Positions 10,860-21,019 of a stretch of DNA of 64,000 bases are shown here, piece after piece (the first letter of the stretch is position 1; the number at the start of each line of letters is the position of its first letter). Position numbers and translations under genes: made by a program. The notes beneath the pieces were generated by a model. It did no database searches, had not been told where the DNA came from, and saw only the letters and a program-made list of their open reading frames with translations. Origin of the DNA: Forficula auricularia (lineage: Eukaryota; Arthropoda; Insecta; Dermaptera; Forficulidae). The stretch spans positions 1,231,115 to 1,295,114 of the forward strand of contig JALMQS010000887.1 of NCBI GenBank assembly GCA_024734495.1. Direction: 5' to 3'.

Positions 10860-11246
10860 TTAGTAAGTTCGTTGACTTGTGTCTCTAGGTTGGGAATGGT
10901 TTTTCCAATTGGATATTAAAAGATCAATTATTATATTTTGTTTTACATCCAGTTGATTATTGATAATATTTTCATCGTTCGACAAGGCATATTTTATTTC
11001 CGTGGATTCAGGAAGATCCAATCTTAATCCTTTTCTTTCGAAATGAATAGGGATGGGGTTAGAAGGTGAAGGTAAATGGTCTAAAGAATATAGATGATTA
11101 GCAAATGCAGAAGTGGAATCTGGATTTATGGGCTGGTTTCTTATTAATTGTCTGTGGGAGGCTAAATGTTCTTTATGCCGTTTTTTAATGTGAAATAAGT
11201 GACCCAGTATCCTTAACTCATAATAAATCCATATTAAATAAAATAT
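10860..11246 (-). pseudogene. Penelope-like element GIY-YIG endonuclease C-terminus (fragment)
   Basis: The minus strand is open for about 128 codons, ending in a TAA at 10860-10862, and has no ATG in the part that looks coding. It reads KRHKEHLASHRQLIRN, then STSAFANHLYSLDH, IHFERKGLRLDLPESTEI and DTSQRTY before the stop. The order RxxxH, SxFAxHL, an ILH-like strand, then KGxRLDxLExxEI is that of the GIY-YIG endonuclease domain at the C-terminus of Penelope-like polyproteins. The first 20 or so codons overlap the palindrome arm and are probably not native. The reverse transcriptase and the GIY-YIG start are missing. A minus-strand hammerhead follows about 180 bases downstream, as in known PLE ends. 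Confidence 0.65.
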
Positions 11247-11827
11247 TTATTTACTCTTATCTTTAAACAATTTTATGAGAAAAAGTTTCAGATTGAATCC
11301 GTCTTTTAAATCTAGTTTTTACATAGGCAAATGTAGACGCATTAAAAAGTTTTGATTCAAACTATTATAAGGGTTGATTTTTTCATCCCATTGTGATAAC
11401 ATTTTAGGATTACAAAAATCTTCAAAAACTGTCATTTTTCTTAGCATCAGTTATCTGCCAAAGTGTATTCTTCTAAATTCTTCCGTAATGGATATATTAA
11501 ATAAAAACAATTTCCCCACCTAATTTTAGAGGGCTGTAACTTGGAGGGGAAGGCGTTTTGAACAAAAAATTATATGAAAAACCAGCCTTAATTTTTACTG
11601 AAAACTCACCCTCTTTAAAATATTTTGCATATTTTTTCCTTCAACAAAAAATGACAAATATTTTGAATGTGGAGTCTTAACAGACCTCTGGCGTCACGCC
11701 ATTACTTCACGAATTTTTTATTTTTAATTATTTTTAGAGTTCGTGGATGTGTTGAAACTGTATTAGATGAAGGAGGAGGTATCAGTCAAAGATGGAATCA
11801 CTGGGTTCAATAAAACACCTTTAATAA

Positions 11828-11875
11828 AACGTTTCTGCCTGAATTTATTTGGCCATCTTCACTTAATTAGGAGTT
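11828..11875 (-). ncRNA. Hammerhead motif, first box damaged
   Basis: Minus strand GTGAAGA in place of CTGAAGA (the essential C is lost), with a GGCC-type helix II and GAAACGTT. Probably inactive. Confidence 0.45.
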
Positions 11876-12194
11876 ATACACAAAATGCGGTACACATATG
11901 TGATCAAACGAAGCCTTGTCAAAAATAAAAAAATAAAATTTTAGCTTCATGCAAATTTATAACGTGCTTGGACCCAAAAGTTTCAGAACTTTCATTCTGA
12001 AACTTTTGGGTCCAGACACGTTATAAATTTACATGAAGCTAAATTTTTTTTTTTTTTATTTTTGACAAGGCTTCGTTTGATCACATATGTGTACCGCGTA
12101 AACGTTGTTCTTTCAGTAATTTTGTGTATTGTACTAGATGAAGGAGGAGGTATCAGCCAAAGATGGAATCACTGGGTTCAATAAAACACCTTTA

Positions 12195-12240
12195 ATGAGA
12201 TGTTTCGGCCTGAATTTTATTTGGCCATCTTCAGTCAATT
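12195..12240 (-). ncRNA. Hammerhead ribozyme motif, family A
   Basis: CTGAAGA (12228-12234), T, GGCC/GGCC helix II, GAAA (12203-12206). The following bases are CATC where sister copies have CGTT or CGTC, so helix III is weakened. Confidence 0.55.
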
Positions 12241-12384
12241 AGGAGTTATTCAATTAGGAGTCATTTCATTCTGAAACTTTTGGGTCCAGGCACGTTATAA
12301 ATTTGCATGAAGCTAAAAGAAATTTTTATTTTTGACAAGGCTTGGTTCGATCACATATGTGTACCGCATTTTGTGTATATCTCC

Positions 12385-12432
12385 TAATTAACTGAGGATG
12401 GCCAAATAGATTCAGGCCGAAACGTTTTATTG
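12385..12432 (+). ncRNA. Hammerhead ribozyme motif, family A
   Basis: CTGAGGA at 12392-12398, T, GGCC with an 11-base loop and GGCC, GAAA at 12419-12422, then CGTT. Position 7 varies (A or G) between copies, as allowed in hammerheads. Confidence 0.6.
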
Positions 12433-12489
12433 AGCCCAGTGATTCCATCTTTTGCTGATAACTCCTCCTTCATCTAATAGATTTTTAAT

Positions 12490-13283
12490 TATTTGTAACT
12501 ATCAATTAATATTAACATTTTATACACACTTCTTATTTTTATAAATTATTTCGAGACTCAAAAATATTTTTGTTGGCTGAATGGACGTTTTGTCCCTGAG
12601 GCTAAGAATTTAAAATATAAAAAAAATATGAATGAGTTTACGATACCTATCTAATTTAAATAAGAGGGGTACAGTGAGATGATTGCTTCCAAATCACCAA
12701 ATTATGCTGAATGAGGTCTATATACATATCTAGATAAAAGGATAAAATGTCTATATTTGGTATGGTCAAATGAAAATCGAACCCTTATTTTTTAAATAAA
12801 TCAGATTCTTGAATCTGTGAATAGAACCCGCGGTGTATCTTATCTATTAATCGCGATTATTTTTCATGAGAAAAAGGCGTTGCTTTTGAGAATGTGATAT
12901 TCTTGAATCTATTTGCGTGACAATGATTTATCAAATGCATTTTTCGTTAGGCGAAAGAAAAGACGAGAAGGTGATTTTTCAAACGCTCTAAATGAAAGAT
13001 AAACTGAAATATTAATAAGCGTAGTGGATTTTTTTTTTCTCTTGAAAAATGTAAGCTTTCCTATAACAAAAAGGCTCTTTAAGTAAAAAAAGTTTTATTG
13101 CCTAGATTAGCAAAGTTAATGATTTTACAAATCTCTATTTGATTTAAGATGTTATTCATAGGTTATCTCAATATGTCAGAAGGACTTTCTGCCCTTATTT
13201 TTGACACTTGGGTTTCACGAGAAAACTGAGAGATTAACAAAGTTAATTATTTTACAAAGCCATATAAGAGACTAAATTGAAAG
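12490..13283. other. Unassigned stretch
   Basis: AT-rich. A phrase near 13150-13210 (TATGTCAGAAGGACTTTC...TTTTTGACACTTGGGTT) is repeated at 13565-13605 and 13705-13745, so 13150-13750 holds a short direct-repeat family. No gene seen. Confidence 0.45.
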
Positions 13284-13522
13284 ATTTTTTGCCGAGGATA
13301 GCAGAATTTTTATATATTGAAGGAGACAATAAAAGAGTGTGTCTTCTGCTGGAATTATACATTTTATTTATAACGAGACTATAGTTTCGAGGGATTTGCC
13401 CTCTTCATCAGTCTATTACAATTGATTCACGGGAATTAATCTTATATTACATTATAAATAAAATTTATAATTCCAGCAGAAGACACACTCTTTTATTGTC
13501 TCCTTCAACATATTATAGACGG
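13284..13522. mobile_element. PLE family C palindrome
   Basis: Arms at about 13315-13377 and 13458-13514 are reverse complements sharing GAAGGAGACAATAAAAGAG and TGTGTCTTCTGCTGGAATTA. The left flank carries GCCGAGGATAGCAGAA, related to the family B mark. One good minus-strand hammerhead lies in the left part. A second copy is at 46311-46580. Confidence 0.75.
13368..13422 (-). ncRNA. Hammerhead ribozyme motif with looped helix III, family C
   Basis: Minus strand: CTGATGA (13405-13411), A, a GAGGG/CCCTC helix II, GAAA (13385-13388), then C-TATA-GTC. Helix III is two pairs closed by a TATA loop, and the cleavage triplet is GUC. Helix I forms from TC plus TTATAA, pairing with bases upstream of CTGATGA after a small internal loop. 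This is close to a standard monomeric type I hammerhead. Confidence 0.7.
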
Positions 13523-14008
13523 TGTCCTATACTTGATTTAAGATGCTATACATAAGTTATTTCAATATGTCAGAAGGACTTTCGCCCTCATTTTCGACAC
13601 TTGGGTTCAATTACAGAGGGATTAGCATAATTAATGATTTTACAAAGTCATATTACAGACGGTGTCCTATAGTTGATTCAAGATGCTATACATAAGTTTT
13701 TTCAATATGTCAGAAGGACTTTCGTTCCAATTTTTGACACTTGGGTTCAATTCCAAACCCTATCTCACTACTAGAGAATTCCAAGGAACTCGAACGCTCA
13801 TACAGAACAGAAAACTCTACTTACATCTTCGGGCTGTGTCTCCGAGAGAGCTTCAGACATATGAATAAACTTATCTCTATCATCTTAGATTAAGCAGAGG
13901 ACACCTCTTTGACTATCTTTTAAAGAAGGATTTTAAGTCTGAAAATCTAGAAAACTTATTTTTCGAGTCATGACCGAAGCTCATTCCTTTGTTTTTTAAC
14001 TATTTTAC

Positions 14009-14440
14009 TACGAGCGGTACCTGGCGTGCCTACGGCACGCCCGACACCGCTCGTCCTTCCGGGCTGGTGGCCCTGGCAGGACAGCGTCTCGAGATGTGAT
14101 TATTAGCTGTCCGTAATTATATGTTTTGAAAAAAATATTTTTTTGAATAATGAATATTGATCAAAGAAAGATGAAAAAATATCATTAAATGCTTTATAAA
14201 TACTTTATTAGAGCATGCAACCATTTCTCTCGAAGTTCCCGATCGGTTGGAAACCTATTTCTTTTTAATAATACATTTCAATATTTAAATTTATCTAAAA
14301 AGGGTCTCTAAATTAATTATATATAATAATTTTAAAATTAATTTATCTACTAAAATTTCAAATGACCCGCGCAGTAATAAATTAAGAATTAATCTCATTA
14401 TCCCATTAAATCATTAATTAAAACTTAAATTATAAATTAA

Positions 14441-14500
<60 letters not shown>

Positions 14501-14862
14501 TTAATTTGTCTACTAAAATTTTAAGAATTTATATTTTTCTTAAATTCAAAAAAAAAAAATTAATTTTCGCGGTATGAATTATTTCCAAAAAATGAATATA
14601 TATTAATATATAATATATTTAAAATTAATAAATTTGTCTACTAAAATTTCAAATGAGACACGCCGTAAATCTAATATTCTAAGCTATTTAGAGGATTATA
14701 TTTATATATAGAGATATTATAGATATATAATATAGAGAATAGAGATGTTTTATTTGTAAAATTTGACAATAAAACAACTGTCATTGAATATTAGTTGCTT
14801 TTTCTCCCACTCCCCTTGCTGCGCCATGGGTACTGTCTGACAATGGCTTTTATATATATAGA
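14009..14862 (-). repeat. Right copy of the 0.8-kb inverted repeat
   Basis: Reverse complement of 1-781, plus a further 65 bases that fall outside the window on the left. Read on the minus strand it starts TCTATATATATAAAAGCC after an A, like a Helitron 5' end, and finishes with the GC-rich hairpin at 14011-14053. No CTRR-T end was found, so rolling-circle origin is a suggestion only. The run of TA dinucleotides at 14450-14494 is part of it. Confidence 0.75.
14450..14494. repeat. (TA)n microsatellite
   Basis: TA run matching the one at 301-350 in the left copy, but of different length. Confidence 0.9.
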
Positions 14863-14864
14863 TG

Positions 14865-15440
14865 ACTTATATTAATATTTTATAATTAATGATATTTACA
14901 CGTAAGTATGTTAAAATAAAGTTTGAGTATGTGTGCACTTGGAGAATGTAGAGATGATCTAGCAAATCACTAACTGATCCCTTAAGTCAACATTCAACTC
15001 TACTCTCTATAAGTACATTAATATTAATTATCTTGATGTATTTACCTGAACTAATAAGAGTTCGTGGAAAACATATTCCGTCAGCGTTTAGTGGGCTTAT
15101 TAAAACACTTCACTTGGTTGATGTGTCAAAACATCCCCAACCTAGTTGAAATGTTATATAATTTAATTTGTATAGAAGAAAATCATTAGACACAAGAAGG
15201 CTAAAAATGAGGCATTTGCCAATTCTAATAACCAAAAAGTAGAAATTCAAAAAATATCTAAGTATGTCTATTTACATTGTTTATTTCTTTTATCACAATC
15301 TAACAACTTTCAAAGTCACAACTCGAATTTTCATAAAAGTTTTGGTGTCTATAAAGCTCAAAAAGGGCTAAAAATACAAAGGTTTGCATGTTTCTTCTCA
15401 CAATATCTATTAATGATAATTTTGAAAGTTTATAATAGGA
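14865..15440. other. Unassigned stretch
   Basis: AT-rich. A 60-codon minus-strand frame at 15300-15482 runs into the PLE arm and has no recognisable motif, so it is not called. Confidence 0.45.
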
Positions 15441-15479
15441 AAATAAGGACACGTTTTTATGTGTGACTTTTTTATTTAT

Positions 15480-15525
15480 CATCTAACGTTTCGTCGACTT
15501 TGCCGACTTCTTCAGGACTTCTAAT
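15480..15525 (-). ncRNA. Hammerhead ribozyme motif, family D
   Basis: Minus strand CTGAAGA (15509-15515), A, GTCG/CGAC helix II, GAAA (15489-15492), CGTT. Helix I is poor in this copy, while the sister motif has GAC after CGTT, matching GTC upstream. Confidence 0.55.
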
Positions 15526-16007
15526 ACTAATGAATATCATTTAAATGAAAGGGTTTTAAAGTGGAGGAGATCAAAAGGGATTTGAACCAAATCTTGTTAT
15601 GATTCAATACTTAACTTAAGTTTTATATTTGTGCCCATAATTATGAAAGTGGTCTAGGTCATTGATTGTTAGTTTTGAGATATTTAAAGTTTTATAAAAC
15701 AAACAAGATATGAATTCTGTATAATGAGACAACTAGAAATCCATTTAACGGTTCAATTTTCTGCGATTTTTCAAAACCGACATCTTATTACTGTACTTTT
15801 TAAATGAATGGAACATAAAATATGAAAAAAATTTTTTTTAATTTTTTGACTTTGTCCACTTTCATAATTATGGACACATTATCATTTCTCTGAAACTTAT
15901 GATTAATTAATATTATCATTCCCGTTCATAATATGTAATAATTTGGAAGTTTATAATAGGAAATAAGAAGAAAGTTTATAATGCTTCAAATATTAATGAC
16001 TATTTGA

Positions 16008-16050
16008 AGCCCTGAAAGAAGTTAGAAAAGTCGACGAAACGTTGACTGAT
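16008..16050 (+). ncRNA. Hammerhead motif with one-base insertion, family D
   Basis: CTGAAAGA in place of CTGAAGA at 16012, GAAACGTTGAC at 16036 onward. Helix I (GAC with GTC in the family) suits the core, but the extra A probably kills it. Confidence 0.45.
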
Positions 16051-16616
16051 AAATAAAAAAGTCACACATAAAAACTTGTCCTTATTTTCCTATTAAAAAC
16101 TGTCAAATTAATACAAATTATGGACGGAAATGATAATAATAATTAATGATAAATTTCAGAGAAATGAAATATAAAACCTAAGTATTGAATCATAGCAAGA
16201 TTTGGTTCAAATCCTTTTTTGATCTCCTCCACTTTTAAAACCCTTTCATTAAAAAAAAAATCAAAGTACCTTAATGAGAATACTTTAAAGGATTAAAGGG
16301 AAATGGTTTTGTCTGATTATTATAATTACTTTCTAAAATATATTAATAAAACTTGAGAAACCTCGGTATCTGTATCTCATTTGTACCTGACAGCTTTTTA
16401 TATAATTAATTCTTCTTGAATAAGTTAAATTTGAAAATTAGCTTTTAAGCTATTCCGATCTAAATTAATATATTTTAACTAAAAATACAATTTTTGAACA
16501 ATGTGTGTTGAACCTTGCTGCCGCCAGGGTCGCCTCGCTCTGAGCGCGGATGAAAAAATAGTTCGCACCTTTAATAGCTCAATTAAAGGTTAAATATTAA
16601 ATAATTATAAATTTGA

Positions 16617-16945
16617 TCATACTCATGTCAAATATGGGGAAGTTCCAGCGAATCCAGTATAAGCAAAATTCAAAGAGTGCAATCCAAAATACTTAGATGT
16701 ACAGCAAACGCCCCATGGTATTTTACAAATGCAAGTTTACACAATGACCTTCTCGTCCCTTCAGTTAGAGAAGTGATTCTTCATTCATTCATCAAACATA
16801 CAAAAAAACTTGAAAATCATCCAAACACATCAGCCATTACTCTCCTGGACAACAGTGAAGTGACCAGAAGACTCAAGAAAAACCATGTTCTCGACACTGA
16901 AGAACGCTCTACTTTGAACAACTTGAAAATTAAATTCAAATAGGG
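16617..16945 (+). pseudogene. Jockey-like non-LTR retrotransposon, RT C-terminal fragment
   Basis: The plus frame reads YSCQIWGSSSESSI, KIQRVQSKILRCTANAPWYF, TNASLHNDLLVPSVREVI, then HPNTSAITLLDNSEVTRRLK before the stop. The series QxWGxxxxSxIxxIQRxQSKxLRxxxxAPWYxxNxxLHxDL is characteristic of the end of Jockey-clade polymerases in insects. The frame starts without the polymerase core, so the copy is 5' truncated. Downstream are a GT-rich run (16979-17004) and an A-rich tail near 17060-17090, fitting a retrotransposon 3' end. The window has no other close copy. Confidence 0.8.
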
Positions 16946-16978
16946 AAGTGATCATTGGACGACTCTCCCTTCAAGTGA

Positions 16979-17004
16979 CGTGTGTGTGTGTGTGAGTGTG
17001 TGTA
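16979..17004. repeat. (GT)n microsatellite
   Basis: GT run in the 3' untranslated part of the Jockey-like fragment. Confidence 0.85.
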
Positions 17005-17165
17005 TGTACAAACTATTTGATCAAATTTACTTAAAGCTTAAATATATAGCTGATTGTAAATAGAAAATAAATAAATAAAAAAAATAATAATTATAATAGT
17101 TATATGAAAATTTATTTATTTAAGGACAATTTTATCAAAGATCTCAGAGGATTACTATGTATATA

Positions 17166-17270
17166 CTATATATGTCAGAAGGAACGCCCGCTCAGGAGTC
17201 GAAACCCAGCGCTAACATGGGGTTATTTGGGGAGTTAGCCTAAAAGGCGAATTTCCTCTGACATACATAT
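17166..17270 (-). mobile_element. tRNA-derived SINE head, family S3
   Basis: On the minus strand GGGTTTCGACTCCTGAGC is B-box-like, and the continuation TTCCTTCTGACATA is shared with the plus-strand unit at 46895-46975 (GGTTCGACTCTTGAG...TCCACTCTGATATC). Confidence 0.45.
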
Positions 17271-17507
17271 ATAATCAAGGCAAGAAAATTTCACTCCAAT
17301 CATAAAACAATTGATAAGTAAAATTCTGCCTTAGCGGAAAAAAGTTTTCAGAATAGGACCTTTTTATTATATATTTAATATGAAAAATTGAGTGTCTTAT
17401 CTCTTTGAAAAGTGGATTGAAAATTTTTTTCAAAAAAGAACAACTTCCGGGCTTCATATCTATTTTATCAAAGATCTTAGAGGATTATTATGTCTATATA
17501 ATATATA

Positions 17508-17545
17508 TGTCAGAAGGTTTCCCGTGGGAGCGAAACCTTCTGACA
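17508..17545. repeat. Perfect 14-bp hairpin
   Basis: TGTCAGAAGGTTTC and GAAACCTTCTGACA flank a 10-base loop. The stem has no mismatch. It is probably a deletion relic of the unit at 17166-17270, which has the same ends. Confidence 0.75.
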
Positions 17546-17640
17546 TATAATATATGCACATGATAATAGTCTAAGATCTTTGATAAAATTGTCCTTAAAT
17601 AAATAAATTATCATATAATTAAAATACAGTTATGAAACAC

Positions 17641-18539
17641 GGAAGTTGTTCTTTTGTTAAAAAAAATGTCCATACACTTTTTCAAAGAAATAAGACACTC
17701 AATTTTTCATATTAAATTAAATAATTAGCTTGGCAGATGAAAAAACAACTAAAACTTCGTTATAAAAAAGTCTTACTCGTACTTGATATATATTTCAGAG
17801 AACCAATAAAAATTTCGACAAATGTATAAACACGTTATCAACAGAGCTTATGAAATGATTATTAATATCTATTAAATATTATGAAGGGTATTATATTTTA
17901 TAGTAATTCTTTATCCATTGATTTGCCTCTAAATTGAATTCATAGTTGATTATATTTAAATCGTAATCTCGATTTCAGTCCGAGATTAATATCGTTTTCG
18001 ATATTATGCTGGTCCCCATATTTAGCTGTATTTATGGATATATGTATTGGAAATATTGTCGAAAGGCTGAGAGCTGACTGGGTCCATTGAAAAAGACCAA
18101 GGTATTTCCTGGCGACATGGGTTAATAAATGAAGGGCGAACGGACATCGTCGATAACATGGTAATTTGTCGGGACTTGTGCTGGGATTTATTGGATCGGT
18201 TGCCGTTCATCAGCTGGACATAGCTTTAGGGAATGGATGGACCTGCGATTGGACAAGAATGATCATTTGCCCTTAAGCCCGAAAAGGCGGCGTCTGGGGG
18301 AGACTAGTGATCGATCAACGTTCTGGTAAATCTTTTCCTTCGTCCTGTTGGGCCTAATGTCATGAACTCAACTCTCGATTCACGTCCACTCACCCGTCCT
18401 ACATCTCTAATTAGTTTTTTAATATCTAATACTTGATTAAAGTTAAAAATTTTAAATGTTTACAAATTTATCAGGTAAAATTTGAAATAAACTGCAATAT
18501 TAATATGTTTATTCCTTTATTATTAATCAGATATCACTT
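17641..18539. other. Unassigned, with GC-richer block at 18000-18400
   Basis: 18000-18400 is visibly less AT-rich and not repeated in the window, so it may be low-copy host sequence. The minus-strand 62-codon frame at 18022-18210 shows no domain and no clear splice sites. Not called as a gene. Confidence 0.35.
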
Positions 18540-19425
18540 GCAATTTGCAGTTCATGTTGACTTTAAGTCAAAAATAATGATCGATTCTCATTTAATAGTC
18601 GAAGAATAACCATTCTACATTGGATTTTTGAGGTTTCGGTTATTATTAGTAACTATTGCTGAAGACATGGAAGAATCGGCTTAAAATCAAAAATAACGAT
18701 CTATTCATTTCTAATACTAGAGGAATAACCTTATTGCATTCCATTTTTGATGTTTTGACTAGTAATGGTAACCTCTACTGATAACGCGGAAGAATCGACT
18801 TAAAATCAAAAAGACTAAATTATTTTTTGGTAAACAACTCAAGCTTGAATCGAAACGTCAAAAACCTAATGTAGAATTGTTATTCATCAAGTATTACATC
18901 AGAATCAATCACTATTTTTGATTTTAACTCGATTCCTCCATGTCATCAGCAATGGTTACTAATAAAAACCGAAACGTCAAAAATCCAATATAGAAGTGTT
19001 ATTCCTCAAGTACTAGATGAGAATAAATTGCTATTTTTTATTTTAAATCGATTCCTCCTTGTCTTCAGCAATGGTTACCATTAAAAACCGAAACGTCAAA
19101 AATCCAACAAAGAATTGTTATTCCTCAAGTACTAGATGATAATCAATCGCTATTTTTGATTTTAACTCCATTCCTCCATGTTTTCAGCAATGGTTACCAT
19201 TATAAACCGAAACGTCAAAAATCCAATATAGAATGGTTTTCCTCAAGTACAAGATGAGAATCAATTGCTATTTTTTATTTTAACTCTATTCCTCTATGTC
19301 TTCAGCAATGGTTACCAATATAAACCGAAACGTCAAAAATTCAATATAGAATGGTTATTCCTCAAGTACTAGATGAGAATTAATCGCTATTTTTGATTTT
19401 AAGTCGATTCCTCTATGTCTTCGTA
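18540..19425. repeat. 119-bp tandem array with an internal inversion
   Basis: Five units on the right share CCGAAACGTCAAAAATCCAA; its CGAAACG starts at 18851, 18970, 19089, 19208 and 19326, a period of 118-119. About two more units at 18560-18810 are in the opposite orientation, containing GAAGACATGGAAGAATCG. Each unit carries GGTT...AACCGAAACGTC preceded by TCAGCAAT, which looks like a hammerhead with a ruined first box. The array ends abruptly at GTATTGGATAAAGT, the terminus of repeat C. Confidence 0.8.
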
Positions 19426-19439
19426 TTGGATAAAGTAAA

Positions 19440-19942
19440 AACATCAAAATAAAAATTATTTAATAAAATTATAAAACATCTATTCAAGGGCACATTACTT
19501 CTTGGGTTTCCCAAAGTTTTTTAACCAGGACCTTTTATATTCCGGTATATAACTGGATTTTTTTTCAAACTTTTGTAATATCTCCGATTAATAGAGCATA
19601 TTATGTCAAATTTTAAGTTCTCTATATTTTTTTGATCCTTCTGGCTTTTATGGATGAAAAGCAGACGAGCATACAAACATGCAAAGAACGAAGTCTTATC
19701 ACCAAGAGGTTTTATCTTTTCTGCTATGGAATCCTTGAAAATATATTCGTTTTTTATAATCAAATGTTAGTATAAATATATTAATACTTTAAAAAATTAT
19801 TTATTTTGATTTGAATCTTGAGGCATTTTTTTTTATTTTTCATAGTACTTGACTAAGCAATAATGTAAGTTTGTTCAAAAAGATTTAGAACCTTAACTGT
19901 CCTATTTTCCGGACATTGATTTATTTTTCTAATAGTAGATTA
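19440..19942. other. Unassigned stretch
   Basis: AT-rich. The 80-codon minus-strand frame at 19521-19763 has no recognisable motif, skewed Lys/Ile/Asn content and no repeat partner. Not called. Confidence 0.4.
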
Positions 19943-19950
19943 GTTAGAAG

Positions 19951-20257
19951 CATGGGCGGATCTATATATGGCATTTTTGGGCTGCAGCCCAGGGCCCGAA
20001 GGATAGGAAGAAGGACCTCCCAGTCTCAATTGAAGGCAATGGACACTCTTGCGAATTAAATAAAAAAACAATCTAAAATTTAAAAAATTCCAATCATCCA
20101 TTTGTGTATCTAATTCATATTAAAAAAATAAACTATTTTATTGTCCTAATTTTTATCTTATACAGTTTTTTGACAAAAAAGGCAATTAGTTTTACTATTT
20201 AGTTAGGCCCCCAAGTAATGTTAGCTCAGGGCCCCACAAATTCACGGTCCGCCGCTG
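19951..20257. mobile_element. hAT-like MITE with 8-bp target duplication
   Basis: Ends are CATGGGCGGATC and GGTCCGCCGCTG, imperfect terminal inverted repeats. The flanks are GTTAGAAG (19943-19950) and GTTAGATG (20258-20265), an 8-bp duplication with one mismatch. An 8-bp duplication with short CAGNGGCGG-like ends is the mark of hAT transposons. No transposase is present. The interior holds the GGGCTGCAGCCCAGGGCCC segment and its counterpart GCTCAGGGCCCC near the right end. Confidence 0.75.
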
Positions 20258-20501
20258 GTTAGATGTATACGCTCCGAACATAGTTCAGGATTTTTTTTTA
20301 CTGTCAAAGGTAAAAATAAAATCCACCAAAAACATTTAAATTTTTGAAGTGAAACAACGTATCTGTCTGATTTTTTGTTACATTAAAGGGGAAATGACTC
20401 AATAGAGGGAAATAGTTTTTGTAAAACCCACAAATTCATGAGAAATAAAATTTAAAAAATTAGAAAATTTAAATTATTATTTTAAAACCCACTAAAAGTT
20501 C

Positions 20502-20700
20502 ATGACAAATAATATTCACAAAGAGAAACAAAGAGGTTGTCCTCTGCTTGATACAAATAAACATACACACTATATATCATCTCGATATATATGTGTATAT
20601 GTTTATTTGCATCAAACAGAGGACAACCTCTTTGTTTCTCTTTGTGAATCAACAACTCTGCTACTCTCGGCAAAACAAAAACTTTTCAAACAAATAATAT
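20502..20700. mobile_element. PLE family B palindrome
   Basis: AAAGAGAAACAAAGAGGTTG...TGCTTGATACAAATAAAC is followed after a short centre by its reverse complement and by GTTGATTCA and the TGCTACTCTCGGCAAAAC mark in inverse form. The 127-codon frame across it is an accident of the palindrome. Confidence 0.7.
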
Positions 20701-20770
20701 TGATTAAAATTAGGAAATGTAAATCATTTAGCCGTAAATGTTATTTGAATATAAGTTTTTTAAATTACTT

Positions 20771-21019
20771 TATTCTGAAACTTTTGGGTCCAGGCACAAA
20801 TTTACATGAAGCTAAAAAATTTTTATTTTTGACAAGGCTTGAGTTCGATCACATATGTGTACCGCATTTTGTGTATAACTCCTAATTAACTGAAGATGTC
20901 CAAATAAATTCAGACCGAAACGTTTTATTAAAGGTGTTTTATTGAACCCAGTGATTCCATCTTTGGCTGATACCTCCTCCTTCTTCTAATACAGTTTCAT
21001 CACAGCCACGAACTCTAAC
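20771..21019 (+). mobile_element. PLE family A terminal segment
   Basis: Runs from CTGAAACTTTTGGGTCCAG through GATCACATATGTGTACCGC, a hammerhead, GGTGTTTTATTGAACCCAG and CCATCTTTGGCTGATACCTC to CCACGAACTCTAAC. It matches the plus-strand half of 12250-12481 and 28774-28972. Confidence 0.75.
20881..20930 (+). ncRNA. Hammerhead motif, family A, helix II weakened
   Basis: CTGAAGA (20890-20896) and GAAA (20917-20920) are intact with CGTT after, but helix II is GTCC against GACC, with two mismatches. Confidence 0.5.

Larger units (their letters stand above)
10105..11640. mobile_element. 1.5-kb nested palindrome enclosing a PLE fragment
   Basis: Outer arms at about 10105-10497 and 11276-11640 are reverse complements, with scattered differences; both contain CATCAGTTATCTGCCAAA or its complement, and the CTTGGAGGGGAAG segment. 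Inside are the inner arms of a PLE palindrome (about 10503-10620 and 11189-11272). Between these lies a PLE endonuclease remnant. The left end begins ACAGGGTGTTTC, recalling the mariner MITE at 57371, but the right end is not a clean partner. Confidence 0.65.
11735..12481. mobile_element. PLE family A cluster: inverted terminal segments with three hammerheads
   Basis: Repeated blocks are GATGAAGGAGGAGGTATCAG, GATGGAATCACTGGGTTCAA, the hammerhead, GATCACATATGTGTACCGC, a GACAAGGCTT block and CTGAAACTTTTGGGTCCAG. They occur first on the minus and then on the plus strand, meeting at a palindrome centre near 11990, then again around 12260. Other copies are at 20771-21019 and 28774-28972. No protein is left. 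The arrangement suggests repeated inverted truncated insertions. Confidence 0.7.
15440..16257. mobile_element. PLE family D palindrome pair
   Basis: Two nested sets of inverted arms: about 15437-15480 with 16048-16095 (sharing AATAAGGACACGTTTTTATG-like sequence), and 15545-15660 with 16115-16257 (sharing GAACCAAATCTTG and GATTCAATACTTA). Each outer arm carries a hammerhead-like motif reading outward. No protein remnant was seen in the middle. Confidence 0.65.
17101..17640. mobile_element. Palindromic element with two insertions ending in GTCAGAAGG
   Basis: The left arm (17101-17165) and right arm (about 17555-17630) are reverse complements; both contain AAGATCT...GAGGATTA-type sequence and a TTTATTTATTTAAGGACAAT-like stretch. 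A direct third copy lies at 17464-17507. Between are two short units bounded by TGTCAGAAGG and its complement. Confidence 0.55.

Noticed and set aside
10105..11640. mariner-like MITE because it starts ACAGGGTGTTTC
   Set aside because: The right end has no matching inverse and the palindrome is much longer; the similarity to the element at 57371 covers only the first dozen bases.
18540..19425. CRISPR-like array
   Set aside because: The 119-bp units repeat along their full length with no unique spacers, orientation flips, and the sequence is eukaryotic.
20502..20885. 127-codon plus-strand frame
   Set aside because: It crosses a PLE family B palindrome and then a family A segment and matches no protein; it is a chance frame through two repeats.
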